Below are positions 17,600 through 26,894 of a DNA stretch of 64,000 nt, piece by piece. Within the stretch, counting starts at the first letter, position 1. Every line of letters begins with the position of its first letter. The notes under the pieces were generated by a model, which saw nothing but the letters and a program-made list of their open reading frames with translations, did not search any database and was not told the origin of the DNA. The stretch lies in contig NZ_QMHN01000002.1 of the NCBI RefSeq assembly GCF_003313385.1, forward strand, positions 630,603 to 694,602. Reading direction: 5' to 3'. The position numbers and the translations under genes were made by a program. The DNA is from Pedobacter chitinilyticus. GTDB lineage: Bacteria; Bacteroidota; Bacteroidia; Sphingobacteriales; Sphingobacteriaceae.

Positions 17600-18724
17600 T
17601 TATCTGTTTGTTTTTGTTCCCTGCTTTTCTTTGGTAGCTGGTTTTTCTTTATTTGTTGTTTGCTTCTGCTCTGTTTTTGTTGTCGTAGCTTTTTTCTCAC
17701 CGTCCTTTTCTACACTTTTCGAAGCTTTATTTTTGTCTGCAGTACGCTCTGCCTTCTTAGCATCTATTTTCGCTGGGACTGGTGCGACGTTCTCCTTGTT
17801 CTCTTCTTTCTTCTTTTCCTCCGTACTTATCTGTTTTGCTTTATTAATCTCGTCTTGTATGGTTGCCTTCACTACGTTATCGATCACTTGCCTTTGCTGC
17901 GTAACGGAGTCGGGAATTAATGGTTTCTCTAGCTTTTTAATGCTTGTTGAATCTCTCTTCTCGCAAACAATTTGGTTAACGTATTTCAAATTAATAGTGC
18001 GATAGGCATTCCAACCTACTTTTGGCATGGCTTGCTTATAAAAGGCTAGCAAATTGGCCATCTTCACGTCTATATCTTTCGCATTGCCTAGTATAATCCG
18101 TTGGTTACCCACTCTAGGCACCATTTCTATATCATTTTTATCATTGATATAAAGTTGTTCTACCTGCGCATCCCAAAGGGTATCTTGTTTGATGAACAAT
18201 GCTGCTTTATATAGATCTTTGGCATTGGCTGTCATCAAGGTATCTACCCTTCCATTAAATCCTTCCAAGATATTTCCTGTAGCCACCAATACGTTTGCCG
18301 TAAAGTTTGGCGACACAGGCATTTTCAATCCATCGCTATCCACATAATAATCTTGCCCACCTGCATTTAAAATTCTTAGTACAGGCTGGCGCTGCCTTAC
18401 TTCTACATAAACTGTCCCGTTCATATCGGCATAGACCTTTACAAAACCGATGTAAGGGTTTGCAGCGATACTTTTTTCTATCTCATGAAGATTGATTCCT
18501 TCCAAGTTCCGACCAATTAAATCGCCTTGGTTTTGTTTCAAAATGGCATCAATTTCTTCTATCTCTATAAAGTTATCCGCTCCCGGAATCAATATTTCAA
18601 TTTTGGCGCACTTTACCGATTGCTTTTTCGCGTCGATAAAACTCATCAATACCACCATTCCCGCCAAGCAAACCAGCCAGGCAAACCCTTTAAATATCGC
18701 TTTCCAGTTGATCCTTTTAAGCAT
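17600..18724 (-). CDS. ftsQ: Cell division protein FtsQ with a long Lys-rich C-terminal tail
   Basis: 374 residues: short cytoplasmic N-terminus, one membrane segment (~13-29, GFAWLVCLAGMVVLMSF), then a POTRA-like and beta domain in the periplasm (GRNLEGINLHEIEKSIAANP). FtsQ links early and late division proteins (FtsL/FtsB). The residues after ~285 are a low-complexity Lys/Glu/Thr tail (for example KTEQKQTTNKEKPATKEKQ) not found in the classical protein. The start overlaps the end of murC by 8 bases, indicating translational coupling. Confidence 0.9.
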   Translation of the reverse strand: MLKRINWKAIFKGFAWLVCLAGMVVLMSFIDAKKQSVKCAKIEILIPGADNFIEIEEIDAILKQNQGDLIGRNLEGINLHEIEKSIAANPYIGFVKVYADMNGTVYVEVRQRQPVLRILNAGGQDYYVDSDGLKMPVSPNFTANVLVATGNILEGFNGRVDTLMTANAKDLYKAALFIKQDTLWDAQVEQLYINDKNDIEMVPRVGNQRIILGNAKDIDVKMANLLAFYKQAMPKVGWNAYRTINLKYVNQIVCEKRDSTSIKKLEKPLIPDSVTQQRQVIDNVVKATIQDEINKAKQISTEEKKKEENKENVAPVPAKIDAKKAERTADKNKASKSVEKDGEKKATTTKTEQKQTTNKEKPATKEKQGTKTNR

Positions 18725-20069
18725 GGGTTAACGTATTTTTTAATGGTTCAATAATGGTATCTATATCTCCAGCGCCAACGGTTAACACCAGCTCTGGGTT
18801 TTTATCTTTAATTAGTTCTACTACGCTTTCTTTGGCACAAACTTGTTTATGTTCACTGGTAATTTTATCCAATAGCATTTGTGAAGTCACCCCTTCAATA
18901 AGCAATTCTCTTGCTGGATAAATTTCCAATAGAATGATATCATCAGCGGTAGACAATACTTTCGCAAACTCGTCTGCAAAATCACGCGTACGAGTAAACA
19001 AATGCGGCTGAAAAATTACTGTCAGTTTTTTATCAGGATGCAATTGTCTCACAGCATCAAAACAAGCCCTAAGTTCTTCTGGGTGATGTGCATAATCATC
19101 TATATAAATATGCTCATTGGTTTTTACGATCGTTTCAAACCTACGTTTCACTCCTTTAAAGCTCGCTATTGCTTTTTTCACACTCTTTGGATGAATGCCC
19201 AAACTCAAAGCCACTCCAATGGCAGCCGTGGCATTCTCCACGTTATGCTTTCCAGGCATCGCCAATTTCAAATCCTTAATGGTGGTATAACCATCTTCAA
19301 AGTCGAATACGAAACAGCCATCTTCTACCCTGATATTTTTAGCATTGATTGCAGAATTTCCTGTAGCGCTGTACGTAATTCCAGCAATAGGCAAACCATC
19401 CTTAATAAACAAACGACCTTCTGATTTCAGCTGTGAAGCAAACAGGTTAAACGATTCGTGCAAATGACTTTCATCTCCGTAGATATCTAAATGGTCGGCA
19501 TCCATTGAAGTGATGACCGCTACATCTGGATGTAAAGTCAGGAATGATCTATCGTATTCGTCAGCCTCTACCACCACTACGTTATTTTTACCATAGAGCA
19601 CATTGCTGTTATAGTTAGTGGTAATGCCACCCAAAAACGCTGTACAACCAAAGCCCGTATCGGTTAATAGGTGTGCCACCATTGATGAAGTGGTTGTTTT
19701 GCCATGAGTACCCGCCACACCAATGCAGTACATGCCTTCACTAATGATCCCTAATACTTCGGACCGTTTTTTCAAGTCGAAACCTTTACGCTGAAAGTAG
19801 TTAAGGATATGCGAATCTTTAGGAATAGCAGGCGTAAACACAATTAGAGTGTCGCCGTATTTCTCTCTAAAAGCAACTGGAATCATCTCCTCTTCATCCA
19901 CAAAAGAAATCAAGATTCCTTCCTGCTCCAGTTGGGCCGTCAAAGCAGTACGAGTTTTATCATAGCCGCAAACTACGCAGCCACGTTTTGCAAAATAGCG
20001 AGCAAGCGCACTCATGCCTATCCCCCCTATGCCTACAAAATAAACCCTATTGATGTTTGACAATTCCAT
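18717..20069 (-). CDS. murC: UDP-N-acetylmuramate-L-alanine ligase MurC
   Basis: 450 residues. The N-terminal UDP-binding Rossmann fold has GIGGIGMS (13-20), the ATP-binding P-loop is GTHGKTT (120-126), and the central motif EADEYDRSFL and the C-terminal HHPEELRA follow. It adds L-alanine to UDP-MurNAc in the cytoplasm, the first peptide step of peptidoglycan synthesis. It overlaps ftsQ by 8 bases and follows murG after 92 bases of CT-rich spacer without an evident promoter. Confidence 0.97.
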   Translation of the reverse strand: MELSNINRVYFVGIGGIGMSALARYFAKRGCVVCGYDKTRTALTAQLEQEGILISFVDEEEMIPVAFREKYGDTLIVFTPAIPKDSHILNYFQRKGFDLKKRSEVLGIISEGMYCIGVAGTHGKTTTSSMVAHLLTDTGFGCTAFLGGITTNYNSNVLYGKNNVVVVEADEYDRSFLTLHPDVAVITSMDADHLDIYGDESHLHESFNLFASQLKSEGRLFIKDGLPIAGITYSATGNSAINAKNIRVEDGCFVFDFEDGYTTIKDLKLAMPGKHNVENATAAIGVALSLGIHPKSVKKAIASFKGVKRRFETIVKTNEHIYIDDYAHHPEELRACFDAVRQLHPDKKLTVIFQPHLFTRTRDFADEFAKVLSTADDIILLEIYPARELLIEGVTSQMLLDKITSEHKQVCAKESVVELIKDKNPELVLTVGAGDIDTIIEPLKNTLTHA

Positions 20070-20161
20070 TTTTTAAGCCCCTCTCTGCCTCTGGCATCTC
20101 TCCCCCTAGAAGAGAGAGAAAAACTTTTAGCAACAGTCTTTACTCTTTGTTCCTTATTCCT

Positions 20162-21265
20162 TTATCTAATTAATTTCAACACTTCTTTCGCTATCACTTC
20201 ATCGGCATTAGCAAAAGCCATTTTTCCTATATTTTCACTCAGCTGCGCTGATTTTTCTTTATCATTTAACAAGCTTAGCGCTTGGGCCACCAAAGTATCT
20301 TCCGCCGAAGCATCTGTAATTAAGATGGCCGCATTTTCTTTGACCAAAGCCAAAGCATTTTTAGTTTGATGGTCTTCTGCTACGTTTGGCGAAGGCACCA
20401 AAATCACTGGCTTTTTAATCAGGCATAGTTCTGCAATGGTTCCTGCTCCTGCCCTGGATATAATCACGTCAGAGGCAGCATAGGCCAAATCCATCTGATT
20501 TAAAAATTCCAAAATGCGAAAGTTAGGATGATAGTCTAAGCCTAGTCTCTCCACAATTCCTTTGTAATAAAACTTGCCCGTTTGCCAAATCACCTGCACA
20601 TCTTGTGCGATGATTTCGGCCAAATGCTTTTCAACACTTTTATTTAATGTTCCAGCACCCAAACTCCCTCCAGTTACCAAAATGGTTTTCTTTAGTGGAT
20701 CTAATTTCAACAACTCAGCTCCTGCATGGCGGCGACCTTCAATCTCCACAATGTTTTTCCGCACTGGATTTCCAGTCTTCAAAATTCTATCTGCAGGAAA
20801 GAATGCTTCCATCCCGTCAAACGCTACGCAAATTTTTGACGCTTTTTTCCCTAGCAACTTATTGGTAATGCCTGCGTAAGAATTTTGCTCTTGTATCAAA
20901 TAAGGTATTTTCTTTAGAGATGCAGCGTAAAGCAAAGGGCCTGATGCATAACCGCCAACACCTACTACAGCATTGGGTTTGAAATCGGTAATTAGTTTCA
21001 TCGCTTTGCGTACACTACCTATAACCTTAAATGGTAGCCCAAGGTTTTTTAAAATTGAACCTCGTTGAATGCCACTAATATTTAGTCCCACAATTTTATA
21101 TCCAGCCGCAGGAACTTTCTCCATTTCCATGCGCCCTTCTGCACCAACAAACAGGATTTCGCATTGCGGCGAAATTGCTTTTAGCGCATTAGCAATGGCA
21201 ACAGCGGGAAAAATGTGCCCGCCTGTGCCACCACCAGATATGATAATTTTTGGGAAATTATTCAT
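20162..21265 (-). CDS. murG: UDP-GlcNAc:lipid I GlcNAc transferase MurG
   Basis: 367 residues, GT28 (GT-B) fold. The N-terminal glycine loop ISGGGTGGHIFPA (10-21) and the C-terminal UDP-GlcNAc site SRAGAGTIAELCLIKKPVI, with PSPNVAEDHQTKNA after it, are intact. It converts lipid I to lipid II on the inner face of the membrane. It sits between ftsW and murC; the 114-base spacer to ftsW holds a dispersed AGCTAATT-type repeat. Confidence 0.97.
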   Translation of the reverse strand: MNNFPKIIISGGGTGGHIFPAVAIANALKAISPQCEILFVGAEGRMEMEKVPAAGYKIVGLNISGIQRGSILKNLGLPFKVIGSVRKAMKLITDFKPNAVVGVGGYASGPLLYAASLKKIPYLIQEQNSYAGITNKLLGKKASKICVAFDGMEAFFPADRILKTGNPVRKNIVEIEGRRHAGAELLKLDPLKKTILVTGGSLGAGTLNKSVEKHLAEIIAQDVQVIWQTGKFYYKGIVERLGLDYHPNFRILEFLNQMDLAYAASDVIISRAGAGTIAELCLIKKPVILVPSPNVAEDHQTKNALALVKENAAILITDASAEDTLVAQALSLLNDKEKSAQLSENIGKMAFANADEVIAKEVLKLIR

Positions 21266-21337
21266 GTTATTAATTTGATGATTGGTTGATCAGCTAATTA
21301 GTTAATTCCTCTCATTGTCTCTAATTTTATTCTCTTC

Positions 21338-21375
21338 TATCATTATCAAATTAGCTAATCTCCACATCAGCTAAT
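21338..21375 (-). repeat. Dispersed ATTAGCTGATGTG / TTAGCTAATTTGAT repeat (copy 1)
   Basis: On the minus strand the spacer reads ATTAGCTGATGTGGAG, then ATTAGCTAATTTGATAATG. A closely similar sequence occurs at 39666-39706 in the upxY-asnB spacer. The remaining murG-ftsW spacer (21266-21337) holds further TTAGCTGATC-like pieces. Confidence 0.6.
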
Positions 21376-21379
21376 CCAT

Positions 21380-22585
21380 TTAAGCCATCGCAGGAATCTC
21401 ACCTACAATTACTTTATTACTATTACTTTTTTCGGCGCTACTTTTTTCGCTTGCTTTTCCTTCGTTTTCCTCTACATCTCTACTCACACTTAAAATAATG
21501 CCAAACGCAATACTGGTAAATATCATTGAAGTTCCCCCCATACTTACCAAAGGCAAAGGCACACCTGTTACAGGGCCTAGACCTACTGCTACCGCCATGT
21601 TTGCAAACGCTTGAATGGTTAAACTAAAGCTTAAGCCTGCGGCCAACAGTGCCCCAAAGGCCTTGGGACTTCGGGTCACAATCCGCACGCACCGGTATAA
21701 TAGCACCAAATAAAGCACGATAATGGCTAAACCGCCTACCGTTCCATATTCCTCAATAATAATGGCAAAAATGAAATCGGAATATGGATGCGGTAAGAAG
21801 TTTCGTTCAGTACTGTTGCCAGGTCCCTTTCCCAGCACACCGCCAGTAGCCAGTGCAATTTTAGCATGGTCAGACTGGTATGTCTTATCAGAGTGTTGTA
21901 ACTCTGGGTGTAAAAATGAATTTATACGTGATTTGTATGTTTCTCTTCGTGGACCTAAAAACACCACAAAAAGCAACAACACGAAACCACCTGCGCAAAC
22001 TGTCAATATTTGTTTAATACTAATACGACCGATAATTAAAAGCAAAATACTTACGCCAAACAGCATTAACGCCGTGGATAAGTTGGCTAACGCAATAAGG
22101 ATGAACACCACGCAAACGGAGCCCATAATTGGGATAAAGGCACTTTTTACGTCTTTAATATTTTCTTGCTTACGCGTTAACATCCTAGCTAAAAAGGTAA
22201 TTAAAGCCAATTTAGCCAAATCGGAAGTTTGAAACGTAAGGTTAATCACTGGGATTTTAACCCAACGTGATGCATCATTTAACGATTGCCCGAAAACCAA
22301 GGTATACAGTAATAATGGTAGGGTAACAATCATCAAAATTTTGGAAATACCTGCGTAGTACTTATAGTCAAGCAAATGCGCAATGTAAATCATGGCAATA
22401 CCCAGCAACACGAAAATCACGTGTTTGTACAACAGGTATTTTTCTACCGTAACACCTTTTTTATAGGCAATAGCTCCAGTAGCACTATACACCGCCATAA
22501 TGGAAACCATGGACAAGAGGATAATGATGATCCAGATCCAACGGTCGCCTTTGGTACGTTCTAAAACTGCGTTGATGTTAAACAT
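21380..22585 (-). CDS. ftsW: Septal peptidoglycan glycosyltransferase FtsW (SEDS family)
   Basis: 401 residues with about ten hydrophobic segments. SEDS hallmarks are present: HPYSDFIFAIIIEEYG, with the Glu residues of the large extracellular loop, and the terminal NMAVAVGLGPVTGVPLPLVSMGG, split here as NMAVAVGLGPVTG and VPLPLVSMGGTSM. It polymerises lipid II at the septum together with FtsI. The hydrophilic C-terminal tail (~365-401) is Ser/Lys-rich. A 141-base spacer to murD carries a small hairpin ACCTAAG-acac-CTTAGGT (22653-22670). Confidence 0.95.
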   Translation of the reverse strand: MFNINAVLERTKGDRWIWIIIILLSMVSIMAVYSATGAIAYKKGVTVEKYLLYKHVIFVLLGIAMIYIAHLLDYKYYAGISKILMIVTLPLLLYTLVFGQSLNDASRWVKIPVINLTFQTSDLAKLALITFLARMLTRKQENIKDVKSAFIPIMGSVCVVFILIALANLSTALMLFGVSILLLIIGRISIKQILTVCAGGFVLLLFVVFLGPRRETYKSRINSFLHPELQHSDKTYQSDHAKIALATGGVLGKGPGNSTERNFLPHPYSDFIFAIIIEEYGTVGGLAIIVLYLVLLYRCVRIVTRSPKAFGALLAAGLSFSLTIQAFANMAVAVGLGPVTGVPLPLVSMGGTSMIFTSIAFGIILSVSRDVEENEGKASEKSSAEKSNSNKVIVGEIPAMA

Positions 22586-22726
22586 TTTTTTATTCTTTAG
22601 TTGATTACACAGATTTTATGATTTCACCGATTTCAACTCTTTATTTTTCGCCACCTAAGACACCTTAGGTCATTTAAGTTTTAACTCTTCTACTTTAGTC
22701 TTTTTACTTTGAACTTTTTACTTCTT

Positions 22727-24070
22727 TTATAATTCTTTAACTGCGGCTTTAAACTGATTACCGCGATCTTCGTAATTTTTAAATAAATCAAAGCTTGCGC
22801 AAGCTGGTGATAACAACACCGTACTTCCTTTTTTTGCCAAATGATAAGCTACCTGTACGGCCTCTTCTGCAGAGAACGTATTCACAATTACTTCCACATC
22901 ATCTTCAAAAGCTTCGTGGATACGTTTGTTGTCTTTACCTAAGCAAATGATGGCTTTTACCTTACTTTTCACCAAGTCCTTTAACATGGTGTAATCGTTG
23001 CCTTTATCAACACCGCCCATAATCAACACCACGTCGGTATTTACACTTTCCAATGCATACCATGTTGAGTTTACGTTTGTTGCCTTTGAGTCGTTGATGT
23101 AAGTCACATCCGATATTTTGGCCACAAACTCTAACCTGTGATCAATATTCTTGAAATCACCCATGCTTTCGCGGATAGTTTCGTTACGTAACTCCAATAC
23201 TTTTGCAACGATACCTGAAGCCATTGAGTTGTAAATGTTGTGCTTACCTTGTAAGGCTAGATCCGAAATTGACATGGTTAGTTTGTTGTTTAATTGTGTG
23301 TTGATATAAATTGTATTCTCTTCTAAATAGGCTCCAGGTTCTACTTTCTCAATAATGGAAAAAGGATACTGTTTGGCTTGTATGTTGACGGCTTGCAAGG
23401 CCTTCTTTGTTTCTTCGTCATCGGCACAGTACACGAAAACATCTGCGGCAGTTTGGTTTTGAACAATCCGCATCTTCGAGGCGGCGTAATTCTCAATTTT
23501 GTAATCATACCTATCCAAATGATCAGGTGTGATGTTTAACAAAACAGCGATATCAGCTTTAAACTCGTACATATCATCCAGCATGAAGCTGGATATTTCG
23601 AGCACGTACCAATCGTAATGCCGATCGGCCACTTGCGCTGCGAAACTATGACCAATATTTCCTGCCAAGCCTACGTTCAATCCTGCTTTTTTAAGGATAT
23701 GATAGGTCAACATACTGATGGTCGACTTACCATTTGATCCTGTGATACAGATCGTTTTTGCAGCAGTATAACGCTTTGCAAATTCGATTTCCGAAATCAC
23801 AGATATACCTTTCTCCACCAATGCTTTCACAATAGGTGCTTTTGGAGGAATGCCTGGACTTTTCACCACTTCAGCAGCGTTTAAAATCAATGCCTCGGTA
23901 TGTTGGTTTTCCTCAAAAGGAATGTTCATTCTCTGCAAATCGGCTTTATAAGCATCGGCAATACCGCCAAAATCAGACACAAAAACTTCGAAACCTTGCT
24001 TTTGCGCTAGTTTAGCTGCACCTACTCCGCTTTCGCCTGCACCAAGAATAACCATCCGCTTTTTCTCCAT
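22727..24070 (-). CDS. murD: UDP-MurNAc-L-Ala:D-glutamate ligase MurD
   Basis: 447 residues: N-terminal domain with GAGESGVGAA (10-19), P-loop GSNGKST (111-117), central ITPDHLDRYD and C-terminal NDSKATNVNSTWYAL, SPACASFDLF. It adds D-glutamate to UDP-MurNAc-L-Ala. It starts 3 bases after the mraY stop, so the two are certainly co-transcribed. Confidence 0.97.
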   Translation of the reverse strand: MEKKRMVILGAGESGVGAAKLAQKQGFEVFVSDFGGIADAYKADLQRMNIPFEENQHTEALILNAAEVVKSPGIPPKAPIVKALVEKGISVISEIEFAKRYTAAKTICITGSNGKSTISMLTYHILKKAGLNVGLAGNIGHSFAAQVADRHYDWYVLEISSFMLDDMYEFKADIAVLLNITPDHLDRYDYKIENYAASKMRIVQNQTAADVFVYCADDEETKKALQAVNIQAKQYPFSIIEKVEPGAYLEENTIYINTQLNNKLTMSISDLALQGKHNIYNSMASGIVAKVLELRNETIRESMGDFKNIDHRLEFVAKISDVTYINDSKATNVNSTWYALESVNTDVVLIMGGVDKGNDYTMLKDLVKSKVKAIICLGKDNKRIHEAFEDDVEVIVNTFSAEEAVQVAYHLAKKGSTVLLSPACASFDLFKNYEDRGNQFKAAVKEL

Positions 24071-24073
24071 ATC

Positions 24074-25336
24074 CTAGCGTAGTTTTAAGGTTACAAAAGC
24101 GATAACCGCCAATAAAATTCCAATGATCCAAAAGCGGGTTACAATTTTAGCTTCGTGATAACCTTTCTTTTGGTAATGGTGATGTAATGGCGACATTAGG
24201 AAAATCCTTTTCCCTTCTCCAAAACGCTTCTTCGTGTACTTGAAATAGGTTACCTGTAAGCTTACCGACAAAACTTCTACCAAGAACACTCCACATATAA
24301 TTGGAATTAATAATTCTTTTCTAATCATGATGGCGAACACCGCGATGATTCCACCAATGGTTAAACTCCCCGTATCGCCCATGAAAATTTGCGCTGGGTA
24401 GGAATTGTACCACAGAAAACCGATACAGGCTCCAACAAATGCACTGGCAAAAATGATGAGCTCGCCACTGTTAGGAATGTACATAATGTTCAGGTAGTCG
24501 GCGATGACCGTGTTACCAGAAACATAGGCAAATATCCCCAAGCTAATCCCAATAATAGCGGACGTACCCGTAGCCAAGCCATCAATACCATCCGTTAAAT
24601 TGGCTCCGTTTGAAACTGCTGTTACAATGATGATCACGAAAGCCAAAAACACGATGAACGCATATTTCTCATAACCTTCACCTAAGAATTTCACCACTTT
24701 TGCGTAATCAAATTCGTTGTTTTTGTAAAAAGGAATATTGGTTTTCGTCGATTTTACATCCTGTGTATAATAATAAGCTTCGCCTTTTTTACGCAATACC
24801 ATTGGTGCAGCACTTTGCACTTTCGCTGTATCTATTTTCGTCGTTTCATCAACGGTTTGGCGAACGACAATATTTGGATGGAAATACATGGTAAGCCCAA
24901 CGATAATGGCCAAACCTACTTGCCCAACTACTTTAAAACGTCCAGCTAAACCTTCTTTATTCTTTTTAAAAACTTTAATATAGTCATCTAAGAAACCAAT
25001 AGCCCCCATCCATAAAGTGGTTACGATCATCAAAATCACGTAGATATTGGTAATGTTTGCGAACAAAATAGTCGGGATCAAAATGCCCATCAAAATCATG
25101 ACACCACCCATGGTAGGCGTACCTTGTTTTTGCATTTGTCCTTCTAAACCTAGGTTACGAACGGTCTCACCTACTTGTTTAAGGCGTAGGTAGTCGATAA
25201 TTCTGCGACCATATACCGTAGTGATAATCAGCGAAAGAATAATAGACAGCGACGACCTGAAGGTAAGATATTGGAACAACCTCAACCCTGGGAAATCGTA
25301 GTGTTTATGTAGATATTCGAATAATAAATATAACAT
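24074..25336 (-). CDS. mraY: Phospho-MurNAc-pentapeptide transferase MraY (with an insertion)
   Basis: 420 residues against ~360 in Escherichia coli. Ten membrane segments and the catalytic signatures are intact: the DD pair in FLDDY (117-118), [10 protein letters not shown] (246-255) and the C-terminal [11 protein letters not shown]. It makes lipid I by loading MurNAc-pentapeptide on undecaprenyl phosphate. The extra length is a hydrophilic block at ~158-222 ([14 protein letters not shown]...), between two membrane segments, as in other Bacteroidetes. Its ATG overlaps the murE stop by one base (TAATG). Confidence 0.96.
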   Translation of the reverse strand: MLYLLFEYLHKHYDFPGLRLFQYLTFRSSLSIILSLIITTVYGRRIIDYLRLKQVGETVRNLGLEGQMQKQGTPTMGGVMILMGILIPTILFANITNIYVILMIVTTLWMGAIGFLDDYIKVFKKNKEGLAGRFKVVGQVGLAIIVGLTMYFHPNIVVRQTVDETTKIDTAKVQSAAPMVLRKKGEAYYYTQDVKSTKTNIPFYKNNEFDYAKVVKFLGEGYEKYAFIVFLAFVIIIVTAVSNGANLTDGIDGLATGTSAIIGISLGIFAYVSGNTVIADYLNIMYIPNSGELIIFASAFVGACIGFLWYNSYPAQIFMGDTGSLTIGGIIAVFAIMIRKELLIPIICGVFLVEVLSVSLQVTYFKYTKKRFGEGKRIFLMSPLHHHYQKKGYHEAKIVTRFWIIGILLAVIAFVTLKLR

Positions 25337-26793
25337 TAGCTGATTTGGTTTAGTTGTTCGTTAATGATCTCCTTATCATCAAAATGGTGTCTTACACCAT
25401 TGATTTCTTGGTATTTCTCGTGTCCTTTGCCTGCAATCAGGATAATATCTCCAGGTTGCGCCAAATGACAAGCAGTTTTAATAGCTTCTCTCCTATCTAA
25501 AATACTGATGGCCTTACGTTGGTTAGTTGGCGAAACGCCAGCCTCCATGTCTTTAATAATTGATTGTGGATCTTCAGTTCTTGGATTGTCTGATGTTAAA
25601 ATCACTTTATCGCTCCAATCACAAGCTACTTGAGCCATCACAGGGCGTTTAGTTTTATCTCGATCGCCACCACATCCAATCACCGTAATGACTTGTTCTG
25701 TTCCTTTTCTGATGTTAGCAATGGTACTCAATACATTTTGCACTGCATCTGGCGTATGTGCATAGTCTACAATTCCTACAATACCCGTTTTAGAAACGAT
25801 GTAGTCGAAACGACCTTCAGCTCCTGAAAGTGCGCTCAAAGTAGTCAACACTTTCAGTTTATCCTGCTCTAGCAATACTGCCGTAGCGTAGGCCGCCAAC
25901 AAATTATAAGCATTAAAAGAACCTACCATTTTGAAAAACACATCGGTTTGGTCTATTTCTAAATGCAGGCCACTAAATTTATTTTCAATCACCTTCGCCT
26001 TAAAATCAGCCATTTGTTTTAAAGCATAAGTTTTTTTGTACGCCTTGGTGTTTTGCAACATCACCATTCCGTTTTTATCATCGGCATTGGTTAAGGCAAA
26101 GGCCGATTTTGGCAAGGTGTCAAAAAACTGTTTCTTCGCTTTTAAATAGTTATCGAAGGTTTTATGGAAATCTAAATGATCGTGAGTAATATTTGAAAAT
26201 ACCGCCCCTGCAAAGGTTAAACCCGAAATACGGTGCTGCACCACCGCGTGAGAGCTTACCTCCATAAAGCAATATTCGCAGCCAGCATCAACCATATCTT
26301 TCAACAACTGATTTAAAGCTATTGGATTTGGAGTGGTATGTGTGGCAGGCACCACTTTATCTTTAATCTGATTTTGAACCGTAGAAATTAAACCCGTTCC
26401 GTAATTCAGACCACTAAATAATTGATACAATAAGGTAGCGATGGTCGTTTTTCCATTAGTGCCAGTGATACCTACCAATTTCAAATCAGCTGATGGATTA
26501 CCGTAAAAATTACAAGCAATAATTCCAAGTGCTTCAGAAGAATCGGCAACTTCTACATAGGTTACAGACTCATTCAATTGACCAGGCAACTCTTCACACA
26601 CAATTACGCTTGCGCCAGCCGCAATGGTTTGCTCAATAAATTGGTGACCATCTACCGCTGTACCTTTAATGGCAAAGAACAAGGTTCCAGGATTCACCAA
26701 ACGAGAATCAAAAGCCAAGGCTGTTACCTCTATCTGAGGCAAACCTTTTAAGCTTTTGATCGAAACTCCATAAAGTAAATCTTGTAAATTCAT
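25336..26793 (-). CDS. murE: UDP-MurNAc-L-Ala-D-Glu:meso-diaminopimelate ligase MurE
   Basis: 485 residues. P-loop GTNGKTT (111-117), the carbamylated-Lys region and the C-terminal DNPRTEDP motif are visible. DNPR is the signature of the diaminopimelate-adding enzymes rather than the lysine-adding ones, so this organism should have meso-DAP peptidoglycan, consistent with dapA nearby. It is separated from ftsI by 101 bases filled with an AT-rich repeat like the one before dapA. Confidence 0.97.
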   Translation of the reverse strand: MNLQDLLYGVSIKSLKGLPQIEVTALAFDSRLVNPGTLFFAIKGTAVDGHQFIEQTIAAGASVIVCEELPGQLNESVTYVEVADSSEALGIIACNFYGNPSADLKLVGITGTNGKTTIATLLYQLFSGLNYGTGLISTVQNQIKDKVVPATHTTPNPIALNQLLKDMVDAGCEYCFMEVSSHAVVQHRISGLTFAGAVFSNITHDHLDFHKTFDNYLKAKKQFFDTLPKSAFALTNADDKNGMVMLQNTKAYKKTYALKQMADFKAKVIENKFSGLHLEIDQTDVFFKMVGSFNAYNLLAAYATAVLLEQDKLKVLTTLSALSGAEGRFDYIVSKTGIVGIVDYAHTPDAVQNVLSTIANIRKGTEQVITVIGCGGDRDKTKRPVMAQVACDWSDKVILTSDNPRTEDPQSIIKDMEAGVSPTNQRKAISILDRREAIKTACHLAQPGDIILIAGKGHEKYQEINGVRHHFDDKEIINEQLNQIS

Positions 26794-26799
26794 ATATTT

Positions 26800-26890
26800 T
26801 TTAATTTTAAATGAGTGAATTTTGAATGATTGGATGTAGGTTAAGCGACTTAAAACATTCCATCATTTAATCATTCTCTCATTCAATAAT
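26800..26890. repeat. murE leader repeat, related to the dapA leader
   Basis: On the minus strand it begins GAATTATTGAATGAGAGAATG, in parts GAATTATTGAATGA and GAATGATTAAATGATGG, and closes with CCAATCATTCAAAATTCACTC. It has the same inverted GAATGA/TCATTC pattern as 10895-10978. No promoter motif was recognised. Confidence 0.35.
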
Positions 26891-26894
26891 TCCT

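Noticed and set aside
17543..18005. Two overlapping plus-strand open frames antisense to ftsQ
   Set aside because: Composition is Phe/Leu/Cys-rich, the mirror of the Lys/Glu/Thr-rich FtsQ tail; not a membrane protein gene.
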